A stretch of 61,665 nucleotides of DNA from CADEDH01 sp047974625 (GTDB lineage Bacteria > Actinomycetota > Acidimicrobiia > Acidimicrobiales > SZUA-35). The stretch spans positions 1-61,665 of the forward strand of contig JBKECK010000071.1 in NCBI GenBank assembly GCA_047974625.1, read 5' to 3'. Below the pieces are notes generated by a model. It ran no database searches. It was not told the origin of the DNA and saw nothing but the letters and a program-made list of their open reading frames with translations. Positions 25,220-34,118 of the stretch are shown here, one piece after another (position 1 is the first letter of the stretch; every line of letters starts with the position of its first letter). A program made the position numbers and the translations under genes.

Positions 25220-27616
25220 TCAGACCGGGGCCGGTTCGTCCACCCGACCGTACAACGTCGTCCGCTGGACCAGGTGCCGACCCATCGGTTCGACCAGGCG
25301 GGCGAAGTCCTCCGGACCTACCCGCTGGCCGTGGGCGGCGCCGGCGGCCCGCGAGATGTTCTCGTCCATGAGGGTCCCACCGAGGTCGTTGCAGCCCGCC
25401 ATCAGGAGCTGGCGGACCGCGTCGAACCCGATCTTCACCCATCCGGACTGGATGTTGTCGATCGAACCGGCGTAGGCGATCCGGGCCACCGCGTGCACCA
25501 GCACCGTCTCCCGGAACGTAGGGCCCCGGCGGGCCTTGCGCTGGAGGTAGATGGGGGAGGCCATGTGGACGAACGGGAGGCCGACGAACTCGGTGAACCC
25601 GCCGGTCTCGTCTTGGAGGTCCCGGGTGAGCAGGAGATGCCGGGCCCAGCTCTCGGGTTGTTCGACGGCTCCGAACATCATGGTCACGTTCGACCGCAAC
25701 CCGACCTCGTGGGCGGTGCGGTGGGCCTCCAACCACTCCTCGGTGGAGATCTTGTCGGGACACAGGATCTCGCGGACCGGGTCGTCGAGGATCTCCGCCG
25801 CCGTACCCGGCAGCGAGCGCAGGCCGGCTTCCATGGCCCGTTCCAGGTAGTCGGCCAACGGTTCACCGAGACGGCGGGCCCCCTCGGTGACCTCCAGGGC
25901 GGTGAACCCGTGGATGTGGATCTGCGGGGCCACCTCCTTGACCGCCCGGCAGACCTCGATGTAGTAGTCGCCGTCGAAATCGGGGTGGATGCCGCCCTGG
26001 AGGCACACCTCGGTGCATCCCTCGGCCACGGCCTCCAGGACCCGTTGCTGCATGTCCTCCAGGGTCAGCAGGTACGGGGTGCCCCGCAGGTTCAGGCTCA
26101 ACGGCCCCTTGGAGAACCCGCAGAACCGGCACTTGAAGGTGCACACGTTGGTGTAGTTGATGTTGCGGTTCGCCACATAGGTGATGTCGTCACCCGAGAT
26201 CGACCGGCGGAGCCCGTCCGCCGCGGCGGCCACCGCCGCCACCTCGGGGCCCCGGGCGGAGAAGAGGGTCACGATCTCGTCGAACCCGACCCGTTCCCCG
26301 GCGGCCACCCCGGACAGAACGTCGGCCACGGGACCGGCCACGCTCCGGGCTACCCCGTCGACCAGGACCACCGGTGACACCGGCGCTCCCGAATACCATT
26401 GGGTGGAGCGGTCCCCGACGAGGACCACGTCGGCGCCGTCGTCGCCCTGGGCCACGAACTCGGCCTTTTCCGGGAACACCGCTCCGGGATCGTCCCGGGC
26501 CAGGCCCTCCGCGTCGGACCGGTCCATGACCGGGAACCGCAGGTCCGGGTCGAGCCACCGGTCGGGGTGGTGAACCACCTCGGGGTAGACGGTCAGGCGG
26601 GGGGCGAGGGTGAACCCGGCCCGCTCACAGGCCTCACGGAGCCGGTCGAGGTGGGGCCAGGGGCGTTCCGGGTTGACATGGTCGGCGGTGACCGGGGAAA
26701 CCCCACCGAAATCGTCGATCCCGGCGGCCAGGAGGTCGGCGAACCGGTCCGACAGGTTGGGTGGGGCCTGAACGTGCACATCGTTGGGCAGGAGCAGGCG
26801 GGCCAGGGCGATCGCCCGGTGGAACTCGTCGGTCGGACACGGCTGGTGCCGCCACATGGCGGTGCCGGGCTTGGGCAGGAAGTTCTGGACGATGACCTCC
26901 TGCACATGACCGAAACGGCGGTGGATGGAGGCGATTGCCTCCAGGGCGAGGACCCGGTCGGTTTCGGTCTCACCGATACCGACCAGGATCCCGGTGGTGT
27001 ACGGGATGGCCAGTTCCCCGGCGGCCTCCAGGGTGACCAGGCGCCGCTCCGGGGTCTTGTCCGGGGCGGAGCGGTGACAATCGAGGTCGGCCCGGAGGGT
27101 CTCGATCATCATCCCCTGACCGGGGGCCACCGAACGCAGCCGGGCCAGGTCCTCGGCGGAGAGGGCCCCGGGGTTGGCGTGGGGGAGCAGGCCGGTCTGG
27201 GTGCGGACCAGCTCGCACATCGCTACCAGGTAGTCGACGGTCGTAGCGTAGCCATGCTCGGCCAGCCACTCGGCCGCCACCGGGTACCGCTCCTCCGGCC
27301 GTTCACCGAGGGTGAACAGCGCCTCGTGGCAGCCAGCCCGGGCTCCCCGGCGGGCAATGACCAACACCTCTTCGGGGGTCAAGTACGGGGCCTCCAGCCG
27401 GGCCGGGGGCTGGGCGAAGGTGCAGTAGCCACACTGGTCACGACACAGCTTGGTGAGGGGGATGAACACCTTGGGTGAGTAGGTGATCCTGGTGCCGTGG
27501 AGGGCCGAACGGAGCGCCGCGGCCTCGGCCGTCAGCTCCGCCGTCGGCCGGGCCATGAGGCCGAGGGCGTCGGGGGACGGGCCGGCGGACCGGAGCAGGG
27601 CGAGGTGGTCGGTCAA
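25220..27616 (-). CDS. fbiC: FO synthase FbiC (CofG-CofH fusion), F420 biosynthesis
   Basis: The protein has 798 residues. Two radical-SAM domains are fused: the first with CRDQCGYC (C58, C62, C65, CofG half), the second with CTFKCRFC near residues 492-499 (CofH half). Together they join tyrosine and a ribityl-diaminouracil to make FO, the deazaflavin precursor of coenzyme F420. This fused form is typical of actinomycetes. The start is TTG 27616, preceded by AAGGAG and overlapping the hxlR stop (TTGA). An F420-type oxidoreductase is encoded at 49.2-50.2 kb. Confidence 0.95.
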   Translation of the reverse strand: MTDHLALLRSAGPSPDALGLMARPTAELTAEAAALRSALHGTRITYSPKVFIPLTKLCRDQCGYCTFAQPPARLEAPYLTPEEVLVIARRGARAGCHEALFTLGERPEERYPVAAEWLAEHGYATTVDYLVAMCELVRTQTGLLPHANPGALSAEDLARLRSVAPGQGMMIETLRADLDCHRSAPDKTPERRLVTLEAAGELAIPYTTGILVGIGETETDRVLALEAIASIHRRFGHVQEVIVQNFLPKPGTAMWRHQPCPTDEFHRAIALARLLLPNDVHVQAPPNLSDRFADLLAAGIDDFGGVSPVTADHVNPERPWPHLDRLREACERAGFTLAPRLTVYPEVVHHPDRWLDPDLRFPVMDRSDAEGLARDDPGAVFPEKAEFVAQGDDGADVVLVGDRSTQWYSGAPVSPVVLVDGVARSVAGPVADVLSGVAAGERVGFDEIVTLFSARGPEVAAVAAAADGLRRSISGDDITYVANRNINYTNVCTFKCRFCGFSKGPLSLNLRGTPYLLTLEDMQQRVLEAVAEGCTEVCLQGGIHPDFDGDYYIEVCRAVKEVAPQIHIHGFTALEVTEGARRLGEPLADYLERAMEAGLRSLPGTAAEILDDPVREILCPDKISTEEWLEAHRTAHEVGLRSNVTMMFGAVEQPESWARHLLLTRDLQDETGGFTEFVGLPFVHMASPIYLQRKARRGPTFRETVLVHAVARIAYAGSIDNIQSGWVKIGFDAVRQLLMAGCNDLGGTLMDENISRAAGAAHGQRVGPEDFARLVEPMGRHLVQRTTLYGRVDEPAPV

Positions 27617-28125
27617 GGATGGCTCCTTCCTGGCCCGGGACGGCTGCGGATCCGTCCCGGTTGGACCGCTTCCCCACACCGGGGGCAGCGGACGGTCTGT
27701 TCGAGGGGCGTCCCGCACGCGTCGTGGACCAGGACGGTGGGGGGTGCCCCGTCGGCGTACCAACGGTCGCCCCATCGCATCAGGGCGATGAGGGCGGGGG
27801 ACAGGTCCGCCCCCTTGGCGGTCAGCCGGTACTCGTGACGGCGTGGCCGCTCCTGGTAGGCGACCCGGTCCAGCACTCCGGCATCGACCAGCTTGGCCAG
27901 ACGATCGGCGAGCAGGTTGCGGGCGATGCCAAGGTCCTGCTGCAGCTCGCCGAACCGGTGCACACCCCGGAAGACATCACGCAGGATCAGCACCGTCCAC
28001 CGATCGCCGATCACACCAAGGGTGGCGGCGATCGAGCAACCCGGATGACCGCCGTCGCCGGTGCCGCCGGTGTCACCGGTGACACCGGCGGGGATGGAAA
28101 GCCCGGGTCCGGGTTCGCCTGACAT
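27613..28125 (-). CDS. HxlR family transcriptional regulator
   Basis: The protein has 170 residues. The winged-helix HxlR core is GDRWTVLILRDVFRGVHRF, ELQQDLGIARNLLADRLAKL and EYRLTAKGADLSP; a Cys at position 30 (GCSIAATLGVI) is typical of redox- or electrophile-sensing members. A C-terminal CGTPLEQ-x-VRCPRCG segment could form a small zinc ribbon. Its stop overlaps the fbiC TTG, so regulator and F420 synthase are translationally coupled, which suggests it controls F420-linked metabolism. A TAGCTT box sits 9 nt before the ATG. Confidence 0.86.
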   Translation of the reverse strand: MSGEPGPGLSIPAGVTGDTGGTGDGGHPGCSIAATLGVIGDRWTVLILRDVFRGVHRFGELQQDLGIARNLLADRLAKLVDAGVLDRVAYQERPRRHEYRLTAKGADLSPALIALMRWGDRWYADGAPPTVLVHDACGTPLEQTVRCPRCGEAVQPGRIRSRPGPGRSHP

Positions 28126-28377
28126 GATGGCGCCAAGCTAGTCAGGGTCGGTTTAGATTTGCAACTGAGGATCAGAGCCGATGGCACAGCCCGTCGGCCG
28201 CGGCCGGCGGCTCGGGCCCCGCGGCATCGTGGCCCGGACACCGCCGTTGACCCCCGACCGGCTGATACACACCCGGTGGGACGGCGAGTTCGCCCAGCCC
28301 CCACGGGCTTCTTCACCCACGCCAGGACAGGCCCCTGTCGAAGGGGCAACCGGCGTTGACGGCTACCCTGCTGACCA
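28126..28377. other. Intergenic region between hxlR and the CBM6-like gene
   Basis: This 252-bp divergent gap has an AT-rich patch at about 28150-28165 that probably serves the hxlR-fbiC promoter, and a TACCCT box at the right end. An in-frame ORF starting at 28181 overlaps the CBM6 gene in another frame and looks like a shadow. Nothing else was recognised. Confidence 0.4.
28364..28369 (+). promoter_or_regulatory. -10 box TACCCT, leaderless promoter of the CBM6-like gene
   Basis: TACCCT ends 8 nt before the ATG at 28378, with no ribosome site between. Confidence 0.55.
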
Positions 28378-29529
28378 ATGCAGGAGGGCCGCGACCAGAA
28401 CGCTGAACGCGTTCCCGTTTCGCCATCCCGAGTTACCGGTCGGTTCGCGGTCGGCAGCTCGGTCCCGACCCGACCCTCCGCGCCGGATCGGCCCGCGTCC
28501 GACCACCCCGGATCGGGGCGGCCCCAGTCCGGCCGGGCCGGATCCCGCCCGGCACCGGCGGCCGTGGCGACGACGGCACCCTTCGTCCCCGTGCGGCCGG
28601 GCGCCGACCACACCAGCCGGTTCGAGACCGCCCTCCAGCTGGCCGGCCGCTGGAAGGGGGTCCTGGTCGTGGCCCTGGCCGGGCTGACCACCGCGGCCGT
28701 GGTCACCGTGGTGACCGTCTACCGCAGCTCCGACCCCACCACCCTCGCCGGCCGGGATCAGGCCGCGGTCGGGGCACCCGGGGTCAACGCGGTGGCGGGT
28801 CGGCCCGCCCCGCCCGTCACCCAACCGACGACGACGGCGGGTGGTGCCCTCACCGGCCGCGACGACGCTCCGGCCTCACCCGCCACCGACACTCCCGATC
28901 CGGCGGTGCCGGCGGCCCAGCCCGGAACGGTGACCGCCGATCCTCCGCCCGACCGGACACCGCATGTACCGTCGGGTTCGGCCGACGGGCAACCTCCCGC
29001 CGGGTCGGCCACCGAGGACGGTCCGGCCGCCGGCGGTCCCGGCGGGTCCCCGGCGACCACGGCCCCACCGGTCCCCACCACGACACCGGGATCGCCGGCT
29101 GATCCAGCCGGCTCCACCCCCACCACCGCCGAACTACCCCGACGGATCCAGGCGGAGGGGGGCACGACCCTGGGTTCGGCCCGGATCCGGACCGACCACC
29201 CCGGCTACTCCGGTGGCGGCTACCTCGGCGATCTGATCACCCCCGGCTCGGGCATCGCCCTGCCCGCCGTCACCACCGGCCATGTGACCACGATCCGGAT
29301 CTGCTACGCCACCCCGCCGTTCGGGGGTAGTGGCGACCGCACGGTGACCCTCCTGGACGGCACTCGCCCCATCGGCCGGGTCGTGTTCATCCCCACTGGA
29401 GGCCCGGACCAGTGGACCACGGTGGAGGTCGCCGTCGACCTGCCCGCCGGGAGCCCCATCGCCCTGTCGGCGGTGGTGGAGCCCAGTGACTCCGGCTGGG
29501 TCAACATCGACTGGTTCGAGTTCGGCTGA
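28378..29529 (+). CDS. Membrane-anchored protein with C-terminal CBM6-like carbohydrate-binding domain
   Basis: The protein has 383 residues. An N-terminal cytoplasmic part (1-90) is Pro/Arg-rich and disordered; one membrane helix covers about 94-114; a Pro/Thr/Ala/Gly linker runs to 250; residues 257-383 form a beta-sandwich with CBM6/CBM35 landmarks (RIQAEGGTTLG, GYSGGGYLGDL, TIRICYATPP, GWVNIDWFEFG). The orientation places the binding domain outside the cell. It may hold cell-wall or capsule polysaccharide; no catalytic domain is present. Its TGA abuts the transaldolase stop. Confidence 0.78.
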   Translation: MQEGRDQNAERVPVSPSRVTGRFAVGSSVPTRPSAPDRPASDHPGSGRPQSGRAGSRPAPAAVATTAPFVPVRPGADHTSRFETALQLAGRWKGVLVVALAGLTTAAVVTVVTVYRSSDPTTLAGRDQAAVGAPGVNAVAGRPAPPVTQPTTTAGGALTGRDDAPASPATDTPDPAVPAAQPGTVTADPPPDRTPHVPSGSADGQPPAGSATEDGPAAGGPGGSPATTAPPVPTTTPGSPADPAGSTPTTAELPRRIQAEGGTTLGSARIRTDHPGYSGGGYLGDLITPGSGIALPAVTTGHVTTIRICYATPPFGGSGDRTVTLLDGTRPIGRVVFIPTGGPDQWTTVEVAVDLPAGSPIALSAVVEPSDSGWVNIDWFEFG

Positions 29530-29537
29530 TCAGCCGA
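29522..29537. repeat. 16-bp perfect palindrome formed by two convergent stop codons
   Basis: TCGGCTGATCAGCCGA contains the TGA of the CBM6-like gene (29527-29529) and, as TCA, the stop of the transaldolase gene (29530-29532). As RNA it folds poorly because there is no loop. Confidence 0.9.
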
Positions 29538-30648
29538 GCTCACCCACCCGCCGGGTCAGGGTGGCAATGGCCTGGTCGAAACTCTCCACGAATGAGCGGA
29601 CACCCTCTCGTTCCAGCCGATCGGCCACCTCACCGAAATCGATCCCCAGGGCCTCGATGCGGGCGATGAGTCGGGCCGCCTCGGCCGGTTCGGCATCGAC
29701 CGTCCGGGCCACCGTGCCGTGATCCTCGAAGGCAGCCAGGGTGGCGTCGGGCAGGGTGTTGACCGTGTCCGAACCAATCAACCGGTCAACGTACAGGGTG
29801 TCGGGGTAGGCAGGATCCTTGGTCGACGTCGAGGCCCACAACGGCCGCTGGACCCGGGCACCGCGGGCGACGAGGGCGTCCCAGCGCTCGCCGCTGAAGA
29901 CCTCCCGGAAGGCCTGGTAGGCCAGGTGGGCCTGGGCGACCGCCGCCTGGCCCTTGAGCGCCAGCGCCTCGTCGGTACCGATCTTGTCCAGCTCGGCGTC
30001 GACCAGCACGTCGACCCGGCTGATGAAGAACGAGGCCACCGAGGCTACCGAGGACAGGTCACCCGGGCAGCGTTCCAGACCGGCCAGGTAGGCCTCCATG
30101 ACCGCCCGGTACCGGTCGAGACCAAAGATCAGGGTGACGTTGATCGAACGGCCCTCGCCCACCAGGGTCTCGATGGCGGCCACGCCCGGTTCGGTGGCCG
30201 GCACCTTGATCATCAGGTTGGGGGCGCCGATCTGCTCGGCCAGGTCACGGGCCGAGACGACGGTGCCCTCCGCATCGTTGGCCAACGACGGAGCCACCTC
30301 CACCGAAACGAACCCATCGGTACCGTCTGCGGCGTCGTGGACCGGCCACATGACCTCGGTGGCCGCGGCGATGTCGGCCCTCACCAGCTCCCAGTAGACC
30401 CCGATCATCTCGGCGGGCGACGGGGCGCCCCGGGGTGCGGTGAGTCCCGCCGCGAGGCGACGGAGATCCGCGTCGTAGTCGTCGGTCTCACCCATGGCCT
30501 TGGCGAAGATCGTCGGGTTGGAGGTCATGCCCCGCACCCCGCGGTCGATCCAGGCCTGCAGTTCCCCGCTGGTCAGCCAGGCCCGGCGGAGGTTGTCGAG
30601 CCAGGGGCTCTGACCCTGCTGTTCGTACAGGTCGTGCAGTCGTCCCAC
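29530..30648 (-). CDS. tal: Transaldolase
   Basis: The protein has 372 residues, the usual length for the actinomycete type. SPWLDNLRR, RGMTSNPTIFAKAM, the Schiff-base Lys in NLMIKVPAT, SINVTLIFGLDRY and YVDRLIG with NTLPDAT are family landmarks. It moves a three-carbon unit between sugar phosphates in the pentose phosphate pathway. GTG 30648 follows GGGAGGCCTC; the in-frame extension to 30771 has no family similarity. Transketolase lies 129 bp upstream on the same strand. Confidence 0.95.
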   Translation of the reverse strand: MGRLHDLYEQQGQSPWLDNLRRAWLTSGELQAWIDRGVRGMTSNPTIFAKAMGETDDYDADLRRLAAGLTAPRGAPSPAEMIGVYWELVRADIAAATEVMWPVHDAADGTDGFVSVEVAPSLANDAEGTVVSARDLAEQIGAPNLMIKVPATEPGVAAIETLVGEGRSINVTLIFGLDRYRAVMEAYLAGLERCPGDLSSVASVASFFISRVDVLVDAELDKIGTDEALALKGQAAVAQAHLAYQAFREVFSGERWDALVARGARVQRPLWASTSTKDPAYPDTLYVDRLIGSDTVNTLPDATLAAFEDHGTVARTVDAEPAEAARLIARIEALGIDFGEVADRLEREGVRSFVESFDQAIATLTRRVGELG

Positions 30649-30777
30649 GAGGCCTCCCGGTGCCGCGGTAGCGGGAGTCGTCCGACGTCGCCGGCCCGAC
30701 TCCGTCGGAGCATCCCACCTTAGGACGTCCGCTCCACGCACGTCCCAAGGAGCACCGCCGACACACCCCAACCGCGG

Positions 30778-32817
30778 TCAGGCCCCGTTCAAGGATCCCT
30801 GACCGTCATCGGCCGGGCCGAGGCCGGCCGATTCGGCGAGTTCGTCCATCTCAGCCACCAGGGCCACCGCGGCGTCGACCACGGCCCCAACCGTCATTCC
30901 GAGCTCCTCGAGGACGGTGGCGCCCGGTGCGGACGCTCCGAAATGGTCGATGCCGAGGGTGATGTCGGCGTAGCGGTCCCAGCCAAGGGTGGTCCCGGCC
31001 TCGATCGACACCGTGGGCAGGGTGGGGTCGATCACCGCGTCCTGCTCGGCGACCGGGCGGGCCTCGAAGGTCTCCCAACACGGCATGGACACGACCCGGG
31101 CCGAGATGCCCTCCCGGGCCAGCACGTCCGCCGCCTCGACGCAGAGGGATACCTCGGAGCCGGTACCCACCAGGACCACCTCGGCGTCGTCGTTGTCGAC
31201 CAGGATGTAGGCCCCCTCGACTACCCGGGCCGCGTCGGTGGTGGCCAATACGGGCAGATCCTGACGGGACAGGATCAGGGCCACCGGGCCCTCGGCGGCC
31301 AGGGCCATCCTCCAGGCCCCGACGGTCTCGGTGGCGTCGGCCGGCCGGATTACGGTGAGGCCGGGAATGGCGCGGAGGCCCATGACCTGCTCGACCGGCT
31401 GGTGGGTGGGGCCGTCCTCGCCCACACCGACCGAATCGTGGGTCCAGACGAACACCACCGGCGCGGCGCTCATGGCGGCCAGACGCACCGACGGTCGCAT
31501 GTAGTCGGAGAAGACCAGGAAGGTGCCGACCACCGGGCGGACCCCGCCGTGGCGGGCGGCCCCAACGGCGGTCGATCCCATGGCGTGCTCACGGATGCCG
31601 AAGTGCAGCTGGCGGCCGGCATGATTGGTGGCACCCTGCACCTCATCGGCCCCTCCGGGCAGGAGGGTGCCGGTGTTTCCGGTCAGGTCGGCCGAGCCGC
31701 CGATGATCTCCGGTACCAGGTCGGCCACCGCGGTCAGACACGCCTGCGACGCCTTCCGGGTGGCGACCATCTGGCCGGCCTCGTAGCGGGGCAGGGCGGC
31801 GTAGGGTGCCGTCACCGGGGTCCGGGTGGCGAGGGCGGCCGCCACGGCCGGATCGAGGCCGGCGGTGCGCCGTTCCCAGGCGATCCGGTCCGGGGTGTGA
31901 CGGCGGCCCGCCTCCCGGTAGTGGGCGAGCACGGGGTCGGGCACGTGGAACGGCTCGTCGGGTAGGCCCATGGCGGCCTTGGTGGCGGCGATCTCGGCGT
32001 CGTCGAACGGGTTGCCGTGGGCGGCCGGGTCGTCGGTGACCCGGGGTGACGGGAATGCGATGTGGCTCCGCAGGCGGATCAGGGTGGGGCGGGCCTCGTC
32101 GTCCCGGGCCTCCCACAGGGCGGTCTCCATGGCCCCTAGGTCCTCCGCCCGTTCGCCGAGGTCGACGGTCGACCAGCCGTAAGCCGCGAACCGCTCGAGC
32201 ACATCGTCGGACAGGGCCAGTTCGGTGGGCCCGTCGATGGTGACATGGTTGTCGTCGTAGACGACGACCAGGCGCCCCAGGCCCAGGTGGCCGGCCCAGG
32301 ACGCAGCCTCGTGGCTGATCCCCTCGGAGAGATCCCCGTCGGAGGCGATGACGAAGGTGTGGTGGTCGACCACCGACGACCCGAACCGGGCCCGGAGCTC
32401 ACGTTCGGCCAGGGCCAGGCCCACGGCGTTGCCGAACCCCTGACCGAGGGGGCCGGTGGTGACCTCCACCCCCGCGGTGTGACCGGCCTCGGGATGCCCG
32501 GGGGTCCGTGATCCCCACTGGCGGAACGCCTTCAGGTCGTCCAGTTCGAGGCCCTGGCCGGTGAGGTACAGCATCGAATACAGCAGGATCGAGGCGTGCC
32601 CCGGCGACAGCACGAACCGGTCCCGGTCGGGCCAGGACGGGTCGGTGGCGTCGTACTTCAGGACCCGGGTGAACAATACGTGGGCCAGGGGGGCCAGGGA
32701 CAGGGCCGTTCCTTGGTGACCGGACCGGGCCCGGTGGGGACCATCGAGGGAGAGGCCCCGCACAACCGAGATGGCCAGCTGGTCAAGATCGGACTGCGGG
32801 GTAGTTGGAGCGCTCAC
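30778..32817 (-). CDS. tkt: Transketolase
   Basis: The protein has 679 residues. Thiamine diphosphate and metal binding are seen in SDGDLSEGISHEAASWAGH and VYDDNHVTIDG; other landmarks are LSPGHAS, HPEAGHTAGVEVTTGPLGQG, HFGIREHAMG and HDSVGVGEDGPTHQPVE. It exchanges two-carbon units between sugar phosphates. The GTG at 32817 lies 6 nt after a TACCGT box, a leaderless layout. With tal downstream it forms the non-oxidative pentose phosphate pair. Confidence 0.97.
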   Translation of the reverse strand: MSAPTTPQSDLDQLAISVVRGLSLDGPHRARSGHQGTALSLAPLAHVLFTRVLKYDATDPSWPDRDRFVLSPGHASILLYSMLYLTGQGLELDDLKAFRQWGSRTPGHPEAGHTAGVEVTTGPLGQGFGNAVGLALAERELRARFGSSVVDHHTFVIASDGDLSEGISHEAASWAGHLGLGRLVVVYDDNHVTIDGPTELALSDDVLERFAAYGWSTVDLGERAEDLGAMETALWEARDDEARPTLIRLRSHIAFPSPRVTDDPAAHGNPFDDAEIAATKAAMGLPDEPFHVPDPVLAHYREAGRRHTPDRIAWERRTAGLDPAVAAALATRTPVTAPYAALPRYEAGQMVATRKASQACLTAVADLVPEIIGGSADLTGNTGTLLPGGADEVQGATNHAGRQLHFGIREHAMGSTAVGAARHGGVRPVVGTFLVFSDYMRPSVRLAAMSAAPVVFVWTHDSVGVGEDGPTHQPVEQVMGLRAIPGLTVIRPADATETVGAWRMALAAEGPVALILSRQDLPVLATTDAARVVEGAYILVDNDDAEVVLVGTGSEVSLCVEAADVLAREGISARVVSMPCWETFEARPVAEQDAVIDPTLPTVSIEAGTTLGWDRYADITLGIDHFGASAPGATVLEELGMTVGAVVDAAVALVAEMDELAESAGLGPADDGQGSLNGA

Positions 32818-32823
32818 GGTTGC

Positions 32824-32829
32824 ACGGTA
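32824..32829 (-). promoter_or_regulatory. -10 box TACCGT, leaderless tkt promoter
   Basis: On the minus strand TACCGT ends 6 nt before the GTG at 32817. Confidence 0.5.
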
Positions 32830-32857
32830 GCGCTGCGGTGACCAGGCTCACGCCCCG

Positions 32858-33289
32858 TCAGGTCACCGGCGGCAGCAGGGTGTAAGGGACCGGATGGACG
32901 GGACCGTTGTTGATCCGGCAGTAGGCGACGACGGTGCCGTACGCGTCGAACGGCAGGTCGGCCCGGACCAGGCGGTAGTTGAACCGACCCGGCTCGATCT
33001 CCAGGGGCTGGACGTTGCGGGCCAACGGTTCGTCGTCGGGCACCGTCACCGGAGCCGACGGGTCGTCCCCCGATCCGTCCACCCCGTGGAACACGACCTC
33101 CAGGGCGGCCGTGTCGGCACCCCCGGGCGGATTCCACACCAGCACCACCAGGTGGGGGGCCACGGTCACCGGGACGGGACCGGGGGCGGGGGCCGAGAAC
33201 TGGACCCCCGTGAGGTCGATCCGGGTGGACGGCCCCGGCACCGACCGGAGCTGAATATCGTCCATGAACATTGCCGCGATGATGCGCAC
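32858..33289 (-). CDS. DUF6941-like protein of unknown function
   Basis: The protein has 143 residues, a predicted all-beta fold. The opening MRIIAAMFMDDIQL, the Pro-rich loop before VTVAPHLVVLVWNP and the pairing of beta strands recall the DUF6941 family of actinomycete proteins; the match is by eye and weak. GTG 33289 has GGGAGG nine bases upstream; ATG 33271 is the alternative. It is divergent from the TetR gene with only about 50 bp between, so the regulator could control it. Confidence 0.55.
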   Translation of the reverse strand: MRIIAAMFMDDIQLRSVPGPSTRIDLTGVQFSAPAPGPVPVTVAPHLVVLVWNPPGGADTAALEVVFHGVDGSGDDPSAPVTVPDDEPLARNVQPLEIEPGRFNYRLVRADLPFDAYGTVVAYCRINNGPVHPVPYTLLPPVT

Positions 33290-33326
33290 TGCCGTCGACC
33301 TCCCTCGATCCGAGCTGGCATCAGGG

Positions 33327-33332
33327 TAGGTT
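33327..33332 (+). promoter_or_regulatory. -10 box TAGGTT, leaderless TetR-gene promoter
   Basis: TAGGTT ends 8 nt before the GTG at 33341. Confidence 0.5.
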
Positions 33333-33340
33333 TCCCATCT

Positions 33341-34009
33341 GTGTCCGACACGTCCACCAGGGATGCCATCCTCGCCCAAGCCCGCACCTGCTTCGCCAAT
33401 CAGGGCTTCGAAGGGACCTCCCTCAACGACATCGCCGCCGGCGTCGGCATCCGCCGGCCGAGCCTGCTCCACCATTTCGCGTCCAAGGAGACCATCTACC
33501 GCCAGGTCCTGGAGGACGCCCTCAACGACTGGGGGATCCAGATCAACGCGGTGCGGGCCAACCGGCGGGGCAGCTGGGAACTGCTCGACGACGTGTTGCG
33601 GGTCAGCTTCGACTTCTTCCGGGCCAACCCGGAGATCGTCAGCATCGTCCGCCGGGAGGCCCTGAGCGCCCACAGCCATCTCGGCTTCGACCTCGGATCG
33701 GCCCTCCGGCCCTACTTCCTCCAGGCGGTGGCCTTCTTCGAACGGGAGATGGACGCCGGCCGGTTCCGCCGCCACGACGCCCAGAACCTGGTGGTCACCG
33801 GTTACGGGGCCCTGCTTTCGTACTTCTCGGACCACTTCATGCTGGTGGGCCTGCTCGACGAGGACCCGTTCTCCGACGCGGCCATGGACGCCCGGCTCCG
33901 CCACGTCCGCCAGTTCGTCCGGGCCGCGCTCGAACCGTTGCCGGCCGGGGCGGACGAGCCCGGGAACCCGCCGGCAGACCTGGACGAGCCCCCGGGCCCC
34001 GGGACCTGA
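33341..34009 (+). CDS. TetR family transcriptional regulator
   Basis: The protein has 222 residues. The N-terminal HTH is typical: RDAILAQARTCFANQGFEGTSLNDIAAGVGI, then PSLLHHFASKETIYRQVL (shown in two parts). The C-terminal ligand domain is helical, and the last ~25 residues are Pro/Glu-rich. GTG 33341 is the first start after the TAGGTT box. It is divergent from the DUF6941-like gene; ligand and targets are unknown. Confidence 0.9.
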   Translation: MSDTSTRDAILAQARTCFANQGFEGTSLNDIAAGVGIRRPSLLHHFASKETIYRQVLEDALNDWGIQINAVRANRRGSWELLDDVLRVSFDFFRANPEIVSIVRREALSAHSHLGFDLGSALRPYFLQAVAFFEREMDAGRFRRHDAQNLVVTGYGALLSYFSDHFMLVGLLDEDPFSDAAMDARLRHVRQFVRAALEPLPAGADEPGNPPADLDEPPGPGT

Positions 34010-34118
34010 CGGCGCCGCGCCCCGACCCCGCCCGCCTGCTAACTTCAACCTCCACCATGGTGCCGATCCCCACCGCCGGCCCGGTCCGAACCGACCCGGA
34101 TCACCACCCCGTGGCTCG

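Noticed and set aside
28181..28687. Possible 168-residue gene before the CBM6-like gene
   Set aside because: It overlaps the CBM6-like coding region in another frame, is Pro/Arg/Ser-rich and has no ribosome site or family match.
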